DNA from: Succinimonas amylolytica DSM 2873
GTDB lineage: Bacteria > Pseudomonadota > Gammaproteobacteria > Enterobacterales > Succinivibrionaceae
Direction: 5' to 3'
Length of the DNA stretch: 55,168 nucleotides
NCBI RefSeq assembly: GCF_000378405.1
Contig: NZ_KB899636.1
Span: forward strand, 1,959,570 to 2,014,737
In this document: positions 28,661-38,691 of the stretch, in pieces
Layout of the letters: every line of letters begins with the position of its first letter
Position numbering within the stretch: position 1 is the stretch's first letter
The notes under the pieces: generated by a model
Seen by the model: the letters and a program-made list of their open reading frames with translations, nothing else
Database searches by the model: none
Told to the model about the DNA's origin: nothing
Position numbers and translations under genes: made by a program

Positions 28661-28894
28661 TCAGTGATGAGGCTTCATGTGGTGATCAGGTTTATGGTGA
28701 TCCGGCTTATGATGGTCAGGACCATGGTGATCCGGCTTATGATGGTCAGGACCATGGTGATGCGGCGGAGGCGGCGGCCGGTGTCCATGGTGGTGCGGAC
28801 CGTCATCGTAATAACCGTCATCTACCAGCACGCACCCGCTCATAAGAGCCAGGGAGGTCATGGCAATGACAGTGGCTTTAAGTAGTTTAATCAT
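28661..28894 (-). CDS. Small His-rich lipoprotein (77 residues)
   Basis: Signal sequence with lipobox MSGC, then VLVDDGYYDDG as in the larger neighbour, a short proline run and repeated PDHHK or PDHHG units to the end, ending in PHH. About a third of the mature residues are histidine. It is the paralogue of the gene at 28015-28521 and likely binds metal ions at the cell envelope. The DNA contains repeated 30-base units near 28699-28763. Confidence 0.6.
   Translation of the reverse strand: MIKLLKATVIAMTSLALMSGCVLVDDGYYDDGPHHHGHRPPPPPHHHGPDHHKPDHHGPDHHKPDHHKPDHHMKPHH
28699..28763. repeat. 30-base tandem repeat inside the small lipoprotein gene
   Basis: Just over two copies of a 30-base unit (beginning GTGATCCGGC) encode the DHHKPDHHGP block. 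Confidence 0.65.
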
Positions 28895-29313
28895 TATAAT
28901 CCCTCGGATTCTGGAAAACGGCAGGACGGAGCTGCAATGATGCGTGCCGTTTCTGCCTGCTTCATTTTATAACATAATACCATGGTCTACACTTTCATTT
29001 ATGTCAAAAGGTTACAGAACAGGGTAAAGTATGTCAGCCTGTATAAATAATGTGACAGCTCCGGCAGTTTCCGGGGAGGCGGAGTCTCTGCTTCCGGCCG
29101 GGGACGGATAAATCTCTGCTTCCGGCCGGCGATTCTTCCGGTGGTCCGGGTGCCGCAGGGGAAATGGGATATGCGTGAATGCCGGCTTCAAAACAGTTTT
29201 GAGAATACGGCGGCACCTCGGACAGAAATCCCTTGATTTTATTTGTACGGTGCAATACCTCATATAGTAGAATAACCGGTGTTCAGTCAATATTTCAGAG
29301 GATCGCGAACAGT
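28895..29313. other. Intergenic stretch before the nitroreductase gene
   Basis: Divergent regulatory region with no supported gene. On the minus strand an A/T-rich segment near 28966-28982 could be the promoter of the small lipoprotein. On the plus strand the segment near 29240-29275 may be the promoter of the nitroreductase, but the hexamers are weak. Confidence 0.3.
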
Positions 29314-29955
29314 ATGGAATTTTCAAAGGTAATTCATGCGAGACACTCCAGCAGAAGCTTTTCCGAAAGACCGGTATCCAGAGAAATTCTGGAAGAGATT
29401 CTGCTGGAGGCTGGGGCTGCTCCTTCCTGGATCAATACTCAGGAATGGCGGGCATATGTGGCAACCGGCGCCGTGCTTGAAAAGATTCGCAGGGAGTTTG
29501 TAGAAAGAGCCGCCTCCGGCATTCAGGGGCAGTCAGACTTTCCGGTAACCAGAAGAACCTCCTGGTCTCCTCAGGCCCAGGCAAATATGTCCCGCCTGAT
29601 GCAGCGCGCGGCTGATCTTAATGTCAGCAAGGAATGGGACGAATCCGAAAACGCTCTGTTCCACGCTCCGGCTGCGGTTTATCTGTCCCTTCCGAAGGAT
29701 GCCAACAAGTGGGCTATTATGGATCTTGGCGGTTTTGAACAGACCCTGCTGCTCTCGGCTACCAACAAGGGTGTGGATTCCATTACTGCCTACAGCATGG
29801 TTAAGTACCCTGATGTCATCAGAAAGTATCTGAATATTCCGGATACCTATGCCGTGGCCATTGGCATCGCTCTTGGCTATGCATCGGAAAGCAAGATTAA
29901 TACCTTCAGGTCGGAAAGAATGACCCTGAACCAGTTTGCGAAGTTTTCAGAATAG
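29314..29955 (+). CDS. Nitroreductase-family flavoprotein
   Basis: A 213-residue protein with the nitroreductase fold pattern: the N-terminal RHSSRSFSERPVS motif that holds the FMN phosphate, the PSWINTQEW segment, AIMDLGGFEQTLLLSATNKG in the dimer helix and a C-terminal GIALGYAS motif contacting flavin. Such enzymes are FMN-dependent dimers that reduce nitro compounds, quinones or flavins with NAD(P)H. The physiological substrate cannot be told from sequence. ATG 29314 follows AGAGGA and is preferred to the upstream in-frame start. The gene stands alone and ends at a good terminator. Confidence 0.85.
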   Translation: MEFSKVIHARHSSRSFSERPVSREILEEILLEAGAAPSWINTQEWRAYVATGAVLEKIRREFVERAASGIQGQSDFPVTRRTSWSPQAQANMSRLMQRAADLNVSKEWDESENALFHAPAAVYLSLPKDANKWAIMDLGGFEQTLLLSATNKGVDSITAYSMVKYPDVIRKYLNIPDTYAVAIGIALGYASESKINTFRSERMTLNQFAKFSE

Positions 29956-30013
29956 CACTCCTGGCGCCGGAGCTTTCCTGGATCATGGCGTTTTTGCCGG
30001 TGCATAGCAATAG

Positions 30014-30045
30014 AAACGGGGTTTTTGCGGAGATCCCGTTTTTTT
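30014..30045 (+). terminator. Rho-independent terminator after the nitroreductase gene
   Basis: AAACGGG and CCCGTTT pair over seven bases with a 14-base loop and run directly into seven Ts. Confidence 0.8.
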
Positions 30046-30129
30046 GTTCCCGTCCTCAGGAGGGAATCCTCATTCGGGGCGGCGTTTCCCGGCCCCTGTG
30101 CCGAATTTTTTGTTGTTTTCAGGAGATTC

Positions 30130-30711
30130 ATGATGACAGACAGCTTTAATGACAGGTTTCCTTATGGCTTTTGTGCTGACGTCTATCTTGCAAAGGCTCT
30201 GGAGAAGCTCCGGCTCACGCACCCCTGGGCCGAAGCCGGAATGTTTTCCCGGGACTTTTCCTATGCCGTAGAGGAGGAGAACGGCAGAATGGTGTTTGTC
30301 CGGTACTGCCGTGCCGGGAATAAGTCAGTGCGCGAAGTCCGGGATCTGGACTCCGCAGCGTTTATTGACTCCGTAATTTCTGACAATGTTTATGATGTGG
30401 AGCGGGCCAATCCCGTGAAGGAGGTATTTGATATTCCGCTGCCTCCGGGGATCAGTATCGGCAGCGACTGGGTTCTGGAAAAATATCAGTTTCGCACTCA
30501 TGAGCTCGGCGGCTGTTCCTCCATGGTTCAGGCCGGAAACCGGGTTACCGGCGGAAACCGGGAGTTTTTTATTCCGCCCGAATTCTTCAGGGGCTCATTT
30601 GATGATTTTCTGGAACAGTATAACAGGATGGTTCCCGGAGCATTCGGTCTGGATCGGGATTATCTTAAAGGGGTTTCCGGCCTCGGGGAATTTCTCGGTT
30701 TTTCTTCCTGA
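30130..30711 (+). CDS. Conserved-looking protein of unknown function
   Basis: I do not recognise this 193-residue soluble protein. It has no signal peptide or membrane segment. Composition is balanced and the ribosome site AGGAG sits 5 bases before the ATG, so it looks like a real gene. A GGCSSMV stretch near residue 130 and aromatic-rich segments (FFIPPEFFRGSFDDFLEQY) are the most distinctive parts. Two ATGs in a row (30130 and 30133) are both possible. It is convergent with aqpZ. Confidence 0.5.
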   Translation: MMTDSFNDRFPYGFCADVYLAKALEKLRLTHPWAEAGMFSRDFSYAVEEENGRMVFVRYCRAGNKSVREVRDLDSAAFIDSVISDNVYDVERANPVKEVFDIPLPPGISIGSDWVLEKYQFRTHELGGCSSMVQAGNRVTGGNREFFIPPEFFRGSFDDFLEQYNRMVPGAFGLDRDYLKGVSGLGEFLGFSS

Positions 30712-30748
30712 ACCCCGGGCCTCAGGGATATTGCAAATTCCGGATATG

Positions 30749-30776
30749 AAAAACCCCGGTTCATGAGGCCGGGGTT
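30749..30776 (-). terminator. Rho-independent terminator of aqpZ
   Basis: AACCCCGG and CCGGGGTT form a perfect 8-bp stem. On the minus strand the stem is followed by a run of five Ts, 20 bases past the aqpZ stop. It may also serve the convergent gene. Confidence 0.8.
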
Positions 30777-30797
30777 CCTGGGAGCGGTGCTTACCTG

Positions 30798-31487
30798 TTA
30801 CTGCTTGTCTTCCAGAAGGAATCTGTAGCCGATACCGCCGAGAATGCCGCCGATAATCGGGAATACGATAAAGAACCATACCTGCTCGAGTGCCCATCTG
30901 TCGGCAAAGATGGCAGCGGCAATGCTGCGGGCCGGGTTTACCGAGGTGTTGGTTACCGGAATGGAAATCAGGTGGATCAGTGTGAGTCCGAGACCGATGG
31001 CAATCGGGGCGAAGCCGGCAGGAGCTCTTTTATCGGTGCTGCCGTGAATAATGAACAGGAACATGGCGGTGAGGATTACTTCGGTAACGGCACAGGCCAG
31101 GAAACTGTAGCCCTCGGGGGAATGCTCACCGTAGCCATTGGCCGCAAAGCCTCCCGGAACCTGACCGGACTTGCCGGTAAAGATAATGTAGAGCAGCGCT
31201 GCAGCAATGATGCCGCCCGCAATCTGGGACAGAATATACGGGATAAGATCCTTTCCCGGGAAACGGCCGCCGGCCCAGAGACCGAGAGAAACCGCCGGAT
31301 TGAAGTGTCCGCCGCTTATATGTCCTACGGCATAGGCCATGGTGAGCACAGTAAGACCGAAGGCCAGTGATACGCCGACGTAGCCAACGCCGACATTCTG
31401 AAGGCCGCAGGCAAAAAGGGCGGTGCCGCAGCCGCCGAATACCAGCCAGAAGGTGCCGGCAATTTCAGCAAAACATTTTTTTAGCAT
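30798..31487 (-). CDS. aqpZ: Aquaporin Z
   Basis: A 229-residue water channel, very close to E. coli AqpZ. Both pore half-helices keep the NPA signature (GGHFNPAVS and NTSVNPARS), and the [17 protein letters not shown] start, [12 protein letters not shown] loop and [12 protein letters not shown] segment match. The selectivity positions resemble a water channel and not a glycerol facilitator. The frame is open to 31589, but ATG 31487, with CAGGA 9 bases upstream, gives the normal AqpZ N terminus. Confidence 0.95.
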   Translation of the reverse strand: MLKKCFAEIAGTFWLVFGGCGTALFACGLQNVGVGYVGVSLAFGLTVLTMAYAVGHISGGHFNPAVSLGLWAGGRFPGKDLIPYILSQIAGGIIAAALLYIIFTGKSGQVPGGFAANGYGEHSPEGYSFLACAVTEVILTAMFLFIIHGSTDKRAPAGFAPIAIGLGLTLIHLISIPVTNTSVNPARSIAAAIFADRWALEQVWFFIVFPIIGGILGGIGYRFLLEDKQ

Positions 31488-31823
31488 TGTTTGTTGTCCT
31501 GATGAAGTTAATCCTAAGTAGATAAAGCCACTCCCGCGCGCGGATTTTAATGCAAACTCCGCAGGAATTCCACCGGGATCCCGGATCATCGGAAGTCCTC
31601 TCCAGGAGATTTAGCCGGGCAATCTGGGAAGCGGTACCGCCGCCGGCCTCCTTTCCTATAATTGCCGGATTTTTCAAAAAATAATTTGAAAAATGTGATC
31701 TGGGTTGTATAATTCCCGAACTTTTCAGGTAGTGTCCGACCATCTTTTCAGATGCCTTCCGGAGTTTCCGGTTCTGGGGATAGCGGATCCGTTATTTAAT
31801 TTGCAGCCCCGGCGTAGCAACAT
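31488..31823. other. Divergent spacer between aqpZ and dauA
   Basis: No gene is supported. It holds the dauA promoter described separately and should hold the aqpZ promoter on the minus strand. Confidence 0.3.
31686..31713 (+). promoter_or_regulatory. Promoter upstream of dauA
   Basis: TTGAAA (31686-31691) and a perfect TATAAT (31708-31713) are 16 bases apart. The start of dauA lies about 105 bases further on, leaving a leader of roughly 100 bases. Confidence 0.65.
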
Positions 31824-33605
31824 ATGAGCACCATCAGTACCAGGCGACGGATAGTCACCTTTAAAAATTCCCTGTTCCATTTCGGCAGTGCCGTGCGGGA
31901 TTCCATGATTGCCGAGAAGTATTCCGGTTCCCGTTTTCTGAAGGATATTATTGCCGGTATTACGGTAGGCATTATTGCCATCCCCCTTTCCATGGCACTG
32001 GCCATTGCTACCGGGGTAAATCCGGAATACGGACTTTATACAGCCCTTGTGGCCGGCATCGTTATTGCTCTTACCGGCGGTTCCCGGTACAGCATTTCCG
32101 GGCCTACCGCAGCCTTTGTGGTCATCCTTTATCCGGTGACTCAGACCTATGGCATGGCGGGCCTCTGCATGGCCAGCATGCTGGCGGGGTGTTTTCTTCT
32201 TATTATGTCAGCAGGAAGACTGGGCAGGCTGATTCAGTTTATACCCATTGAAGTTACTCTCGGGTTTACCATGGGTATCGGCATTGTTATAGCGGTACTG
32301 CAGGTAAAGGATTTTCTGGGACTTAACGTGGTTATGCCCGAATCCTTCGTCGACAAGATTTTTGTGCTGGCTACCAATATCGGCAGTGCCAACTGGGGCG
32401 ATGCTGTTGTCGGGGGCGTCACTCTGCTTACGCTGGTGCTCTGGGGAAAGTTTAGGATCAAATTTCCGGGGCATCTCCCGGCGGTGCTTCTGGGAACCCT
32501 CACTGCCTATCTTCTTACCAGATATGCAGGATCGGAGATTGCTACCATCGGCACCCGTTTTCACTATCTGAATCCGGATGGCAGCCAGGGGAACGGCATT
32601 CCTCCCTTTCTGCCGGAGTTTGTGCTGCCGTGGAATCTTCCCGGCCCTTCAGGAGCCCCTCTTAATTTTGATTTTGCCACTATTCAGGCACTCATTGTCG
32701 CTGCTTTTTCCATGGCGGTGCTGGGTGCTATTGAGTCCCTGCTCTGCGCTGTGGTGCTGGACGGCATGACCGGAACCCGTCATCATTCCAACGGCGAGCT
32801 TTTCGGACAGGGAGTGGGCAATGTCATTGCTCCGTTCCTGGGCGGTATTACCTCCACGGCAGCTATTGCCAGATCCGCTGCCAATGTCAAGGCCGGGGGG
32901 ACCTCTCCTGTGGCTTCCGTGGTGCATTCTCTTCTGGTGCTGGTTTCGATCCTGTTCCTGGCTCCGTTTCTGAGCGAGCTGCCCCTTTCAGCCATGGCAG
33001 CGCTGCTTCTTCTGGTGGCCTATAACATGAGCGAGTGGCGCAAGGTGGTCAGTCTTTTCCGTACCGCCCAGCGTTCTGACGTTCTTATTATGGTGTGCTG
33101 TATTTTCTGTACCGTGGTGTTCGATATGGTGGTGGCCATCAGCTTCGGCATTATCATGGCCTCGGTGATCTTTATGAGAGACATGGCCCGCATGACCAAG
33201 GTGCATGATCTTTCACTGCACCGTCATGTGTCAGAACAGGTTGGCAGCCAGTACGAGGTGCTGGGGATTTCCGGGCCGCTTTTCTTTGCCTCTGCCGAGA
33301 GAACCTTCAGAAAGATCCGGCATGACTGTCTGAACCGTCAGAAGCTGATTCTGGACTTCACTGCCATGAATATGCTGGATGCGGGCGGGGATCACTGCCT
33401 GGATCAGTTCTGCAACGACATGAAGAAGCGGGGGGTGGATCTTATGATCTGCGGTGTGCAGTACCAGCCGATGCGCTGCATGGTGAAGTCCTCCTTCGCC
33501 GCCAAGCATCCCGAGGTGCGTTTTACCTCCACCCTGGAGGAAGCGCTGGAGCTGGCTTCCGCAACGATGAATGCAGCGGGCGGTACCGCCGCCGGGCGGC
33601 AGTAG
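31824..33605 (+). CDS. dauA: SulP-family anion transporter DauA
   Basis: A 593-residue SulP/SLC26 transporter with 12-14 membrane segments and a cytoplasmic C-terminal STAS domain (from about residue 445, ending with LDFTAMNMLDAGG). The SulP signature region is clear: DIIAGITVGIIAIPLSMALAIATGVNPEYGLYTALVAG is the start of the membrane domain. It most resembles DauA (YchM), which takes up succinate and other C4-dicarboxylates aerobically at acidic pH. Sulfate or bicarbonate transport are alternatives in the same family. The ribosome site is weak. Confidence 0.8.
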   Translation: MSTISTRRRIVTFKNSLFHFGSAVRDSMIAEKYSGSRFLKDIIAGITVGIIAIPLSMALAIATGVNPEYGLYTALVAGIVIALTGGSRYSISGPTAAFVVILYPVTQTYGMAGLCMASMLAGCFLLIMSAGRLGRLIQFIPIEVTLGFTMGIGIVIAVLQVKDFLGLNVVMPESFVDKIFVLATNIGSANWGDAVVGGVTLLTLVLWGKFRIKFPGHLPAVLLGTLTAYLLTRYAGSEIATIGTRFHYLNPDGSQGNGIPPFLPEFVLPWNLPGPSGAPLNFDFATIQALIVAAFSMAVLGAIESLLCAVVLDGMTGTRHHSNGELFGQGVGNVIAPFLGGITSTAAIARSAANVKAGGTSPVASVVHSLLVLVSILFLAPFLSELPLSAMAALLLLVAYNMSEWRKVVSLFRTAQRSDVLIMVCCIFCTVVFDMVVAISFGIIMASVIFMRDMARMTKVHDLSLHRHVSEQVGSQYEVLGISGPLFFASAERTFRKIRHDCLNRQKLILDFTAMNMLDAGGDHCLDQFCNDMKKRGVDLMICGVQYQPMRCMVKSSFAAKHPEVRFTSTLEEALELASATMNAAGGTAAGRQ

Positions 33606-33631
33606 TTCCGCTGTCCCGAGCTCTGGGCGGC

Positions 33632-33661
33632 TCTATAAACACCTTTCGTTTCAGTGTATAA
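33632..33661 (+). promoter_or_regulatory. Possible promoter of the murA gene
   Basis: A perfect TATAAT sits at about 33656-33661. The -35 region is poor (a TATAAA/TAAACA-like segment 15-17 bases upstream). Start of murA is about 100 bases downstream. Confidence 0.4.
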
Positions 33662-33747
33662 TTAGCTCACGGATATTCAGCTGCATTGCGGCCGGTGTCC
33701 GTGAGTTTGTCCGTCTCTGTCCGGATCTCCTTTTATCAACCTTTTGA

Positions 33748-35019
<1,272 letters not shown>

Positions 35020-35050
35020 GCCGGAAACAGTATGTTTTTCCGGAAAGAAA

Positions 35051-35072
35051 GTCCGGGCTGCGGTGCCCGGAC
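35051..35072 (+). repeat. Perfect 8-bp stem-loop between murA and murB
   Basis: GTCCGGGC and GCCCGGAC enclose the 6-base loop TGCGGT. It lacks a T run. It may reduce read-through or set the murB mRNA 5' end. A second, weaker CCGGAAA/TTTTTCCGG pairing lies just before it at 35021-35044. Confidence 0.5.
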
Positions 35073-35125
35073 AGCGGCGCCGGGGAAAAGGCGCGGGTTC
35101 GGATTTCAAAAGAGAGGTGTTCTAA

Positions 35126-36142
35126 TTGTCCTTCAGTCTAAAGCCCTATAATACCTTCGGCCTTGATGTCAGGGCCAGAGACGGCATTGTGGTACGTGAT
35201 TTTGCCATGTTTCCGGCGGCCTTTGACAAGATCAGAAAGAATGGTACCGGTTTTATTACCCTGGGGCACGGGTCAGATGTGCTTTTCAAGGGAGACTACG
35301 ACGGTACTGTCATCGTGAACCGCCTTATGGGGGTGGAGTTCAACGAGGATGCGAATACCTACTACGTGAAGGCCCAGGCCGGCGAAACCTTCCATGATAT
35401 TGTTGCCCTTACCATGAAAAAGGGGATCTACGGTCTGGAAAACCTGGCCATGATTCCGGGAACCGTGGGCGGAGCGCCGGTGCAGAATATCGGAGCATAC
35501 GGGGTGTCGCTTTCGGACTTCTGCCGCTATGTGGAGGTGCTGGATCTGGTGACCGGCAAGGTGGATCGGATTATGGGAAGAGACTGCGGTTTCGGTTACC
35601 GTACTTCGGTGTTCCGTACCCCGGAGAACCAGGCCCGCTACATTATCACCGCCGTGGAGCTGGCGCTTCCCAAGGACTGGAAGCCGGAGACCTCCTACAA
35701 TGCTCTCAGCAGCCAGAACCTGGAGACTCCCGAGGCCATTTATGATTTTGTCTGCAGCACCAGAAAAATCAAGCTGCCGGATCCGAAGGTGCTGGGAAAT
35801 GCCGGGAGCTTTTTCCGGAATCCTGTGGTATCCCGGGAGACTCTGGCTCTTATTCAGAAGACCTTTGAAAACGTGCCTCACTATCCCGCTGAAAGCAATC
35901 CGGAGATGGTCAAGCTGGCTGCCGGCTGGCTTATTGATCAGGCTGGCTGCCGGGGGCTCAATCTGGGGACTGCCGGAACCTACAGAAACCAGGCTCTTGT
36001 GCTGGTCAACTATGGCGGAGCCACCCCGGACGATCTGGTAAATGCTGCAAAGCATGTTCAGACCCGGGTGGAGGATGCCTTCGGGGTGCATCTGGATCCC
36101 GAGGTGCGCATTTACGGAGAAAAGGGAGAATGCCAGTTGTAA
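35126..36142 (+). CDS. murB: UDP-N-acetylenolpyruvoylglucosamine reductase MurB
   Basis: MurB uses FAD and NADPH to reduce the MurA product to UDP-MurNAc. The 338 residues show the type I MurB pattern: NTFGLDVRA, the FAD-binding GHGSDVLF, the IPGTVGGAPVQNIGAYG segment, GYRTSVFR with the conserved tyrosine/arginine, GNAGSFFRNPVVS with the catalytic serine, and an EVRIYGE end with the glutamate. Translation starts at TTG 35126, supported by GAGAGG 8 bases upstream. birA begins 13 bases before the murB stop, so the two are coupled as in E. coli. Confidence 0.95.
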   Translation: MSFSLKPYNTFGLDVRARDGIVVRDFAMFPAAFDKIRKNGTGFITLGHGSDVLFKGDYDGTVIVNRLMGVEFNEDANTYYVKAQAGETFHDIVALTMKKGIYGLENLAMIPGTVGGAPVQNIGAYGVSLSDFCRYVEVLDLVTGKVDRIMGRDCGFGYRTSVFRTPENQARYIITAVELALPKDWKPETSYNALSSQNLETPEAIYDFVCSTRKIKLPDPKVLGNAGSFFRNPVVSRETLALIQKTFENVPHYPAESNPEMVKLAAGWLIDQAGCRGLNLGTAGTYRNQALVLVNYGGATPDDLVNAAKHVQTRVEDAFGVHLDPEVRIYGEKGECQL

Positions 36143-37179
36143 AGACTCTGGAGCAGCGTTTTTCCGTTAATGAAAACCGCTTTCTCGAGATTTTGTCAGA
36201 CGGGGTTTTTCATAGCGGTCAGGAGCTGGCAGATGATATCGGGGTAAGCCGCACCACGGTTTCCAATATTGCCCGGCATCTTAACGACTGCGGTCTTCCC
36301 GTGTTTCCGGTAAAGAGACGGGGCTATGCCCTGGAGTATGTTCCGGAACGGATCTCCGAGGATCGGGTGCGGGAGTTTCTTTCGGATTTCCCCGTTCCCT
36401 GTATGGAATCCTTTGACGTGGTGGATTCCACCAATCTTTATGTTCTCAGGCATCCGGAGCTTCCGGAATATTCTCTGATTTCGGCCGAATTTCAGAAGGG
36501 CGGCCGGGGCCGGGTAGGACGTCAGTATTTTAATCTTTATGCCAGTCAGGTAATGTTCTCCTGTGCCGTCAGGTTCCGGGAGCTTGCCGCCATGCAGGGG
36601 CTGAGCATTGCGGCCGGTGTTGCCGTGGCCCGGGGGCTGCGGCAACTCGGCTTTCATGATGCGGGTATCAAGTGGCCTAATGACATCTATCTTCAGGGAG
36701 CCAAGCTGTGCGGCATCCTTATTGAATCCACTGCCCGATCTGAAGGGGTCTTTGCCACAGTGGGTATTGGCGTCAATATCCGGAAGATATTTCTGGAGCG
36801 TATGGCGGAGAACGGCCTTCTGGATCAGCGTATCACCGCCCTGGAGCTTTCGCCGGATGCCACAGCGGAAAATCTTTCCCGGAACCGGATTCTGGCAGTG
36901 CTCTACCGTAATCTCCGGATCGTGCTTCAGGAGTTTGTCCGGGACGGTATTTCCGGAGTGCGCCAGGATTATGATACGCTGGATATTTTTCGGGGACAGG
37001 AGGTGGTCCTCAAAAACAGTGTGGAGGAGCTTAGCGGAATCTGTCAGGGGATTTCCTCCGGCGGGGCGCTCCTTCTGAAGACCGGTGAGGGACTGCGGCA
37101 GATTGCCGCCGGAGATATGTCTCTCAGACCCCGGAATGATGCTTTCTCCGGCGGCAGCGGAACCGGAACAGCACTGTGA
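36130..37179 (+). CDS. birA: Bifunctional biotin ligase / biotin operon repressor BirA
   Basis: A 349-residue BirA with both parts: an N-terminal winged helix (SGQELADDIGVSRTTVSNIARHL) for operator binding and the biotin protein ligase domain with VVDSTN, GRGRVGR (the nucleotide/biotin loop), and KWPNDIYL holding the catalytic lysine, then a C-terminal SH3-like region. It attaches biotin to carboxylase subunits and, in E. coli, represses bio genes. Overlaps murB by 13 bases and overlaps the next gene through GTGA, so it sits in the middle of a translationally coupled operon. Confidence 0.93.
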   Translation: MPVVKTLEQRFSVNENRFLEILSDGVFHSGQELADDIGVSRTTVSNIARHLNDCGLPVFPVKRRGYALEYVPERISEDRVREFLSDFPVPCMESFDVVDSTNLYVLRHPELPEYSLISAEFQKGGRGRVGRQYFNLYASQVMFSCAVRFRELAAMQGLSIAAGVAVARGLRQLGFHDAGIKWPNDIYLQGAKLCGILIESTARSEGVFATVGIGVNIRKIFLERMAENGLLDQRITALELSPDATAENLSRNRILAVLYRNLRIVLQEFVRDGISGVRQDYDTLDIFRGQEVVLKNSVEELSGICQGISSGGALLLKTGEGLRQIAAGDMSLRPRNDAFSGGSGTGTAL

Positions 37180-37526
37180 GCGATTTTGCCGAACAGCTGA
37201 CCGGTATGCAGGGCCGGCAGCATTCCGAAAATGATCAGGAATCCGATTTCTGCTGGAATCCGGAAGTACGGTCCTATCTTAATATTCATCCGGATCGGGA
37301 GGATGTGGCACGGCTGCGAAAAAGCCTTGAGGGGCCGCTCAGACGGGTGCCGCAGGATCTTTTTCAGGGAGATGCCCTGAAAATGAGTCAGAAGCTTCAG
37401 GCGCTATATGTTTCCATGCATTCCTTTAATGAAAAGATGGTGCGGGAGATTCTTACGAAGAAGGAGCGGCAAGAACAGAGAGAGTGTGCCTTCCGCATGA
37501 TTGTTCAGGAAAACCAGGAGCAGTGA
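37176..37526 (+). CDS. Small protein of unknown function between birA and the zeta-like kinase
   Basis: A 116-residue protein starting at GTG 37176, which overlaps the birA stop in GTGA. I do not recognise a domain. It is soluble, charged and predicted mostly helical, with a C-terminal half rich in K, E, Q and R. It ends 2 bases before the zeta-like kinase gene. In epsilon-zeta toxin-antitoxin pairs a small helical antitoxin of about 90 residues is encoded just before the kinase, so an antitoxin role is possible. Position alone suggests this; I see no epsilon sequence motif. Confidence 0.55.
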   Translation: MSDFAEQLTGMQGRQHSENDQESDFCWNPEVRSYLNIHPDREDVARLRKSLEGPLRRVPQDLFQGDALKMSQKLQALYVSMHSFNEKMVREILTKKERQEQRECAFRMIVQENQEQ

Positions 37527-37528
37527 AG

Positions 37529-38260
37529 ATGGCAGACAAAACCGCTGATACCCCTGAAATCAATGTAATTGTCGGCTGTGCCGGGGCCGGGAAGACCACG
37601 GCCAGAGTGGCTTTCCGGCTTGATGCCGGCCACTGGCCGTATCATCTGAATTTTGATGAATACCGGCATGCTCTGAAAGCCCAGTTCAAGGAGCCGCAGT
37701 ATGCCGCAGCCCGTCTCTGCGCACTGCCCGCTGCGGTTTTTGACAGCCTGAACTGGACTACAAGATCCGTCATTATGGGGCTGGCCGAGGATCTGATTTC
37801 CCGCCGCCAGAGCTTCAGTCTTGAAACTACCGGCGATGACGGACTCTATCCTATAATCCGCAAGGCCAGAAACGCCGGCTATATGGTTTCCGGTGCCATT
37901 GTGCTTACCAAGGATCCCTATATTAATATCACCAGAATCAGAAACCGGGCCTTTAAATCCCGTCTCGGCCAGACCATCATTGACCAGAGTGTCTTTAATG
38001 AAAAGGAGATCCTGAATAACTACAGCAATATTATGGCCTCCATCTACAGAACCCTGGAGCTGTTTTCCACCTGTCTTATCGTGGACAATTCCGGCATCTC
38101 GCCCAGAAAGCTTCTCAGAAAGGAGACGAACGGGCAGTTTTTCTCCAACGATGTGCCGGTGAGTCTGGAACGGGCCCACAAGATAATTGCCGATCTGGAT
38201 TATTTCAAGAACCGGAGCTCCGGCGGGGCTTCTTATGCCAAAACTCCTGAAGACCGCTAG
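37529..38260 (+). CDS. Zeta-toxin-like P-loop kinase
   Basis: A 243-residue P-loop protein with Walker A GCAGAGKTT (16-24), an N-x-D-E-Y segment (LNFDEYRHALK) where zeta toxins hold the substrate-binding and catalytic aspartate, and SLETTGDDG followed by a helix, which matches the zeta/AAA_33 pattern. Zeta toxins phosphorylate UDP-GlcNAc, and the product blocks MurA. Here the gene lies in the murB-birA operon, about 2.5 kb after murA. ATG 37529 follows AGGAG and comes 2 bases after the preceding gene. Related chromosomal proteins also include non-toxic kinases, so toxicity is unproven. Confidence 0.65.
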   Translation: MADKTADTPEINVIVGCAGAGKTTARVAFRLDAGHWPYHLNFDEYRHALKAQFKEPQYAAARLCALPAAVFDSLNWTTRSVIMGLAEDLISRRQSFSLETTGDDGLYPIIRKARNAGYMVSGAIVLTKDPYINITRIRNRAFKSRLGQTIIDQSVFNEKEILNNYSNIMASIYRTLELFSTCLIVDNSGISPRKLLRKETNGQFFSNDVPVSLERAHKIIADLDYFKNRSSGGASYAKTPEDR

Positions 38261-38691
38261 GCTGTAGCCGGTTAGCCGCTTTCCCTCTGCACTTTACCCA
38301 GCGTTTTCTTCTGTGCATTCCCCGGATTTTTCTCCATTTTTCCCGGTGCCGCAGTCCTCAATAATCTGTATTAGATTCAAAGCTGTACCACAGGCATTTT
38401 TAAAATTTCATGGCATGAGAGTAATGGAGGAGGGCGGTAGCTGCTATTTTGTGTAAACACTGCTTTTGTTCCTGAAAAGCACCTTTTTCGTTCTCACTTC
38501 TGCCAGCAGTAATGGCGGTCGTTCATTTTTAATTGCGGATCAGTGCTGTACCTGAGTTTCATCGTCACTCCGCTTTCTTCACTTTGCACTTTTTTGTTCC
38601 CTAAACGCAGTTTCTCCTGCCGATAATTAAAGCAGGAATACACGCTTGCCGTGGTTCGGAAACTTTAACTGTTACCAAGGAGTGCTTTATT
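38261..38691. other. Intergenic stretch before the methyltransferase-like gene
   Basis: No gene is supported. It is T-rich with several CTTTTTT-like runs. AAGGAG at about 38680 is the ribosome site of the next gene. Confidence 0.3.
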
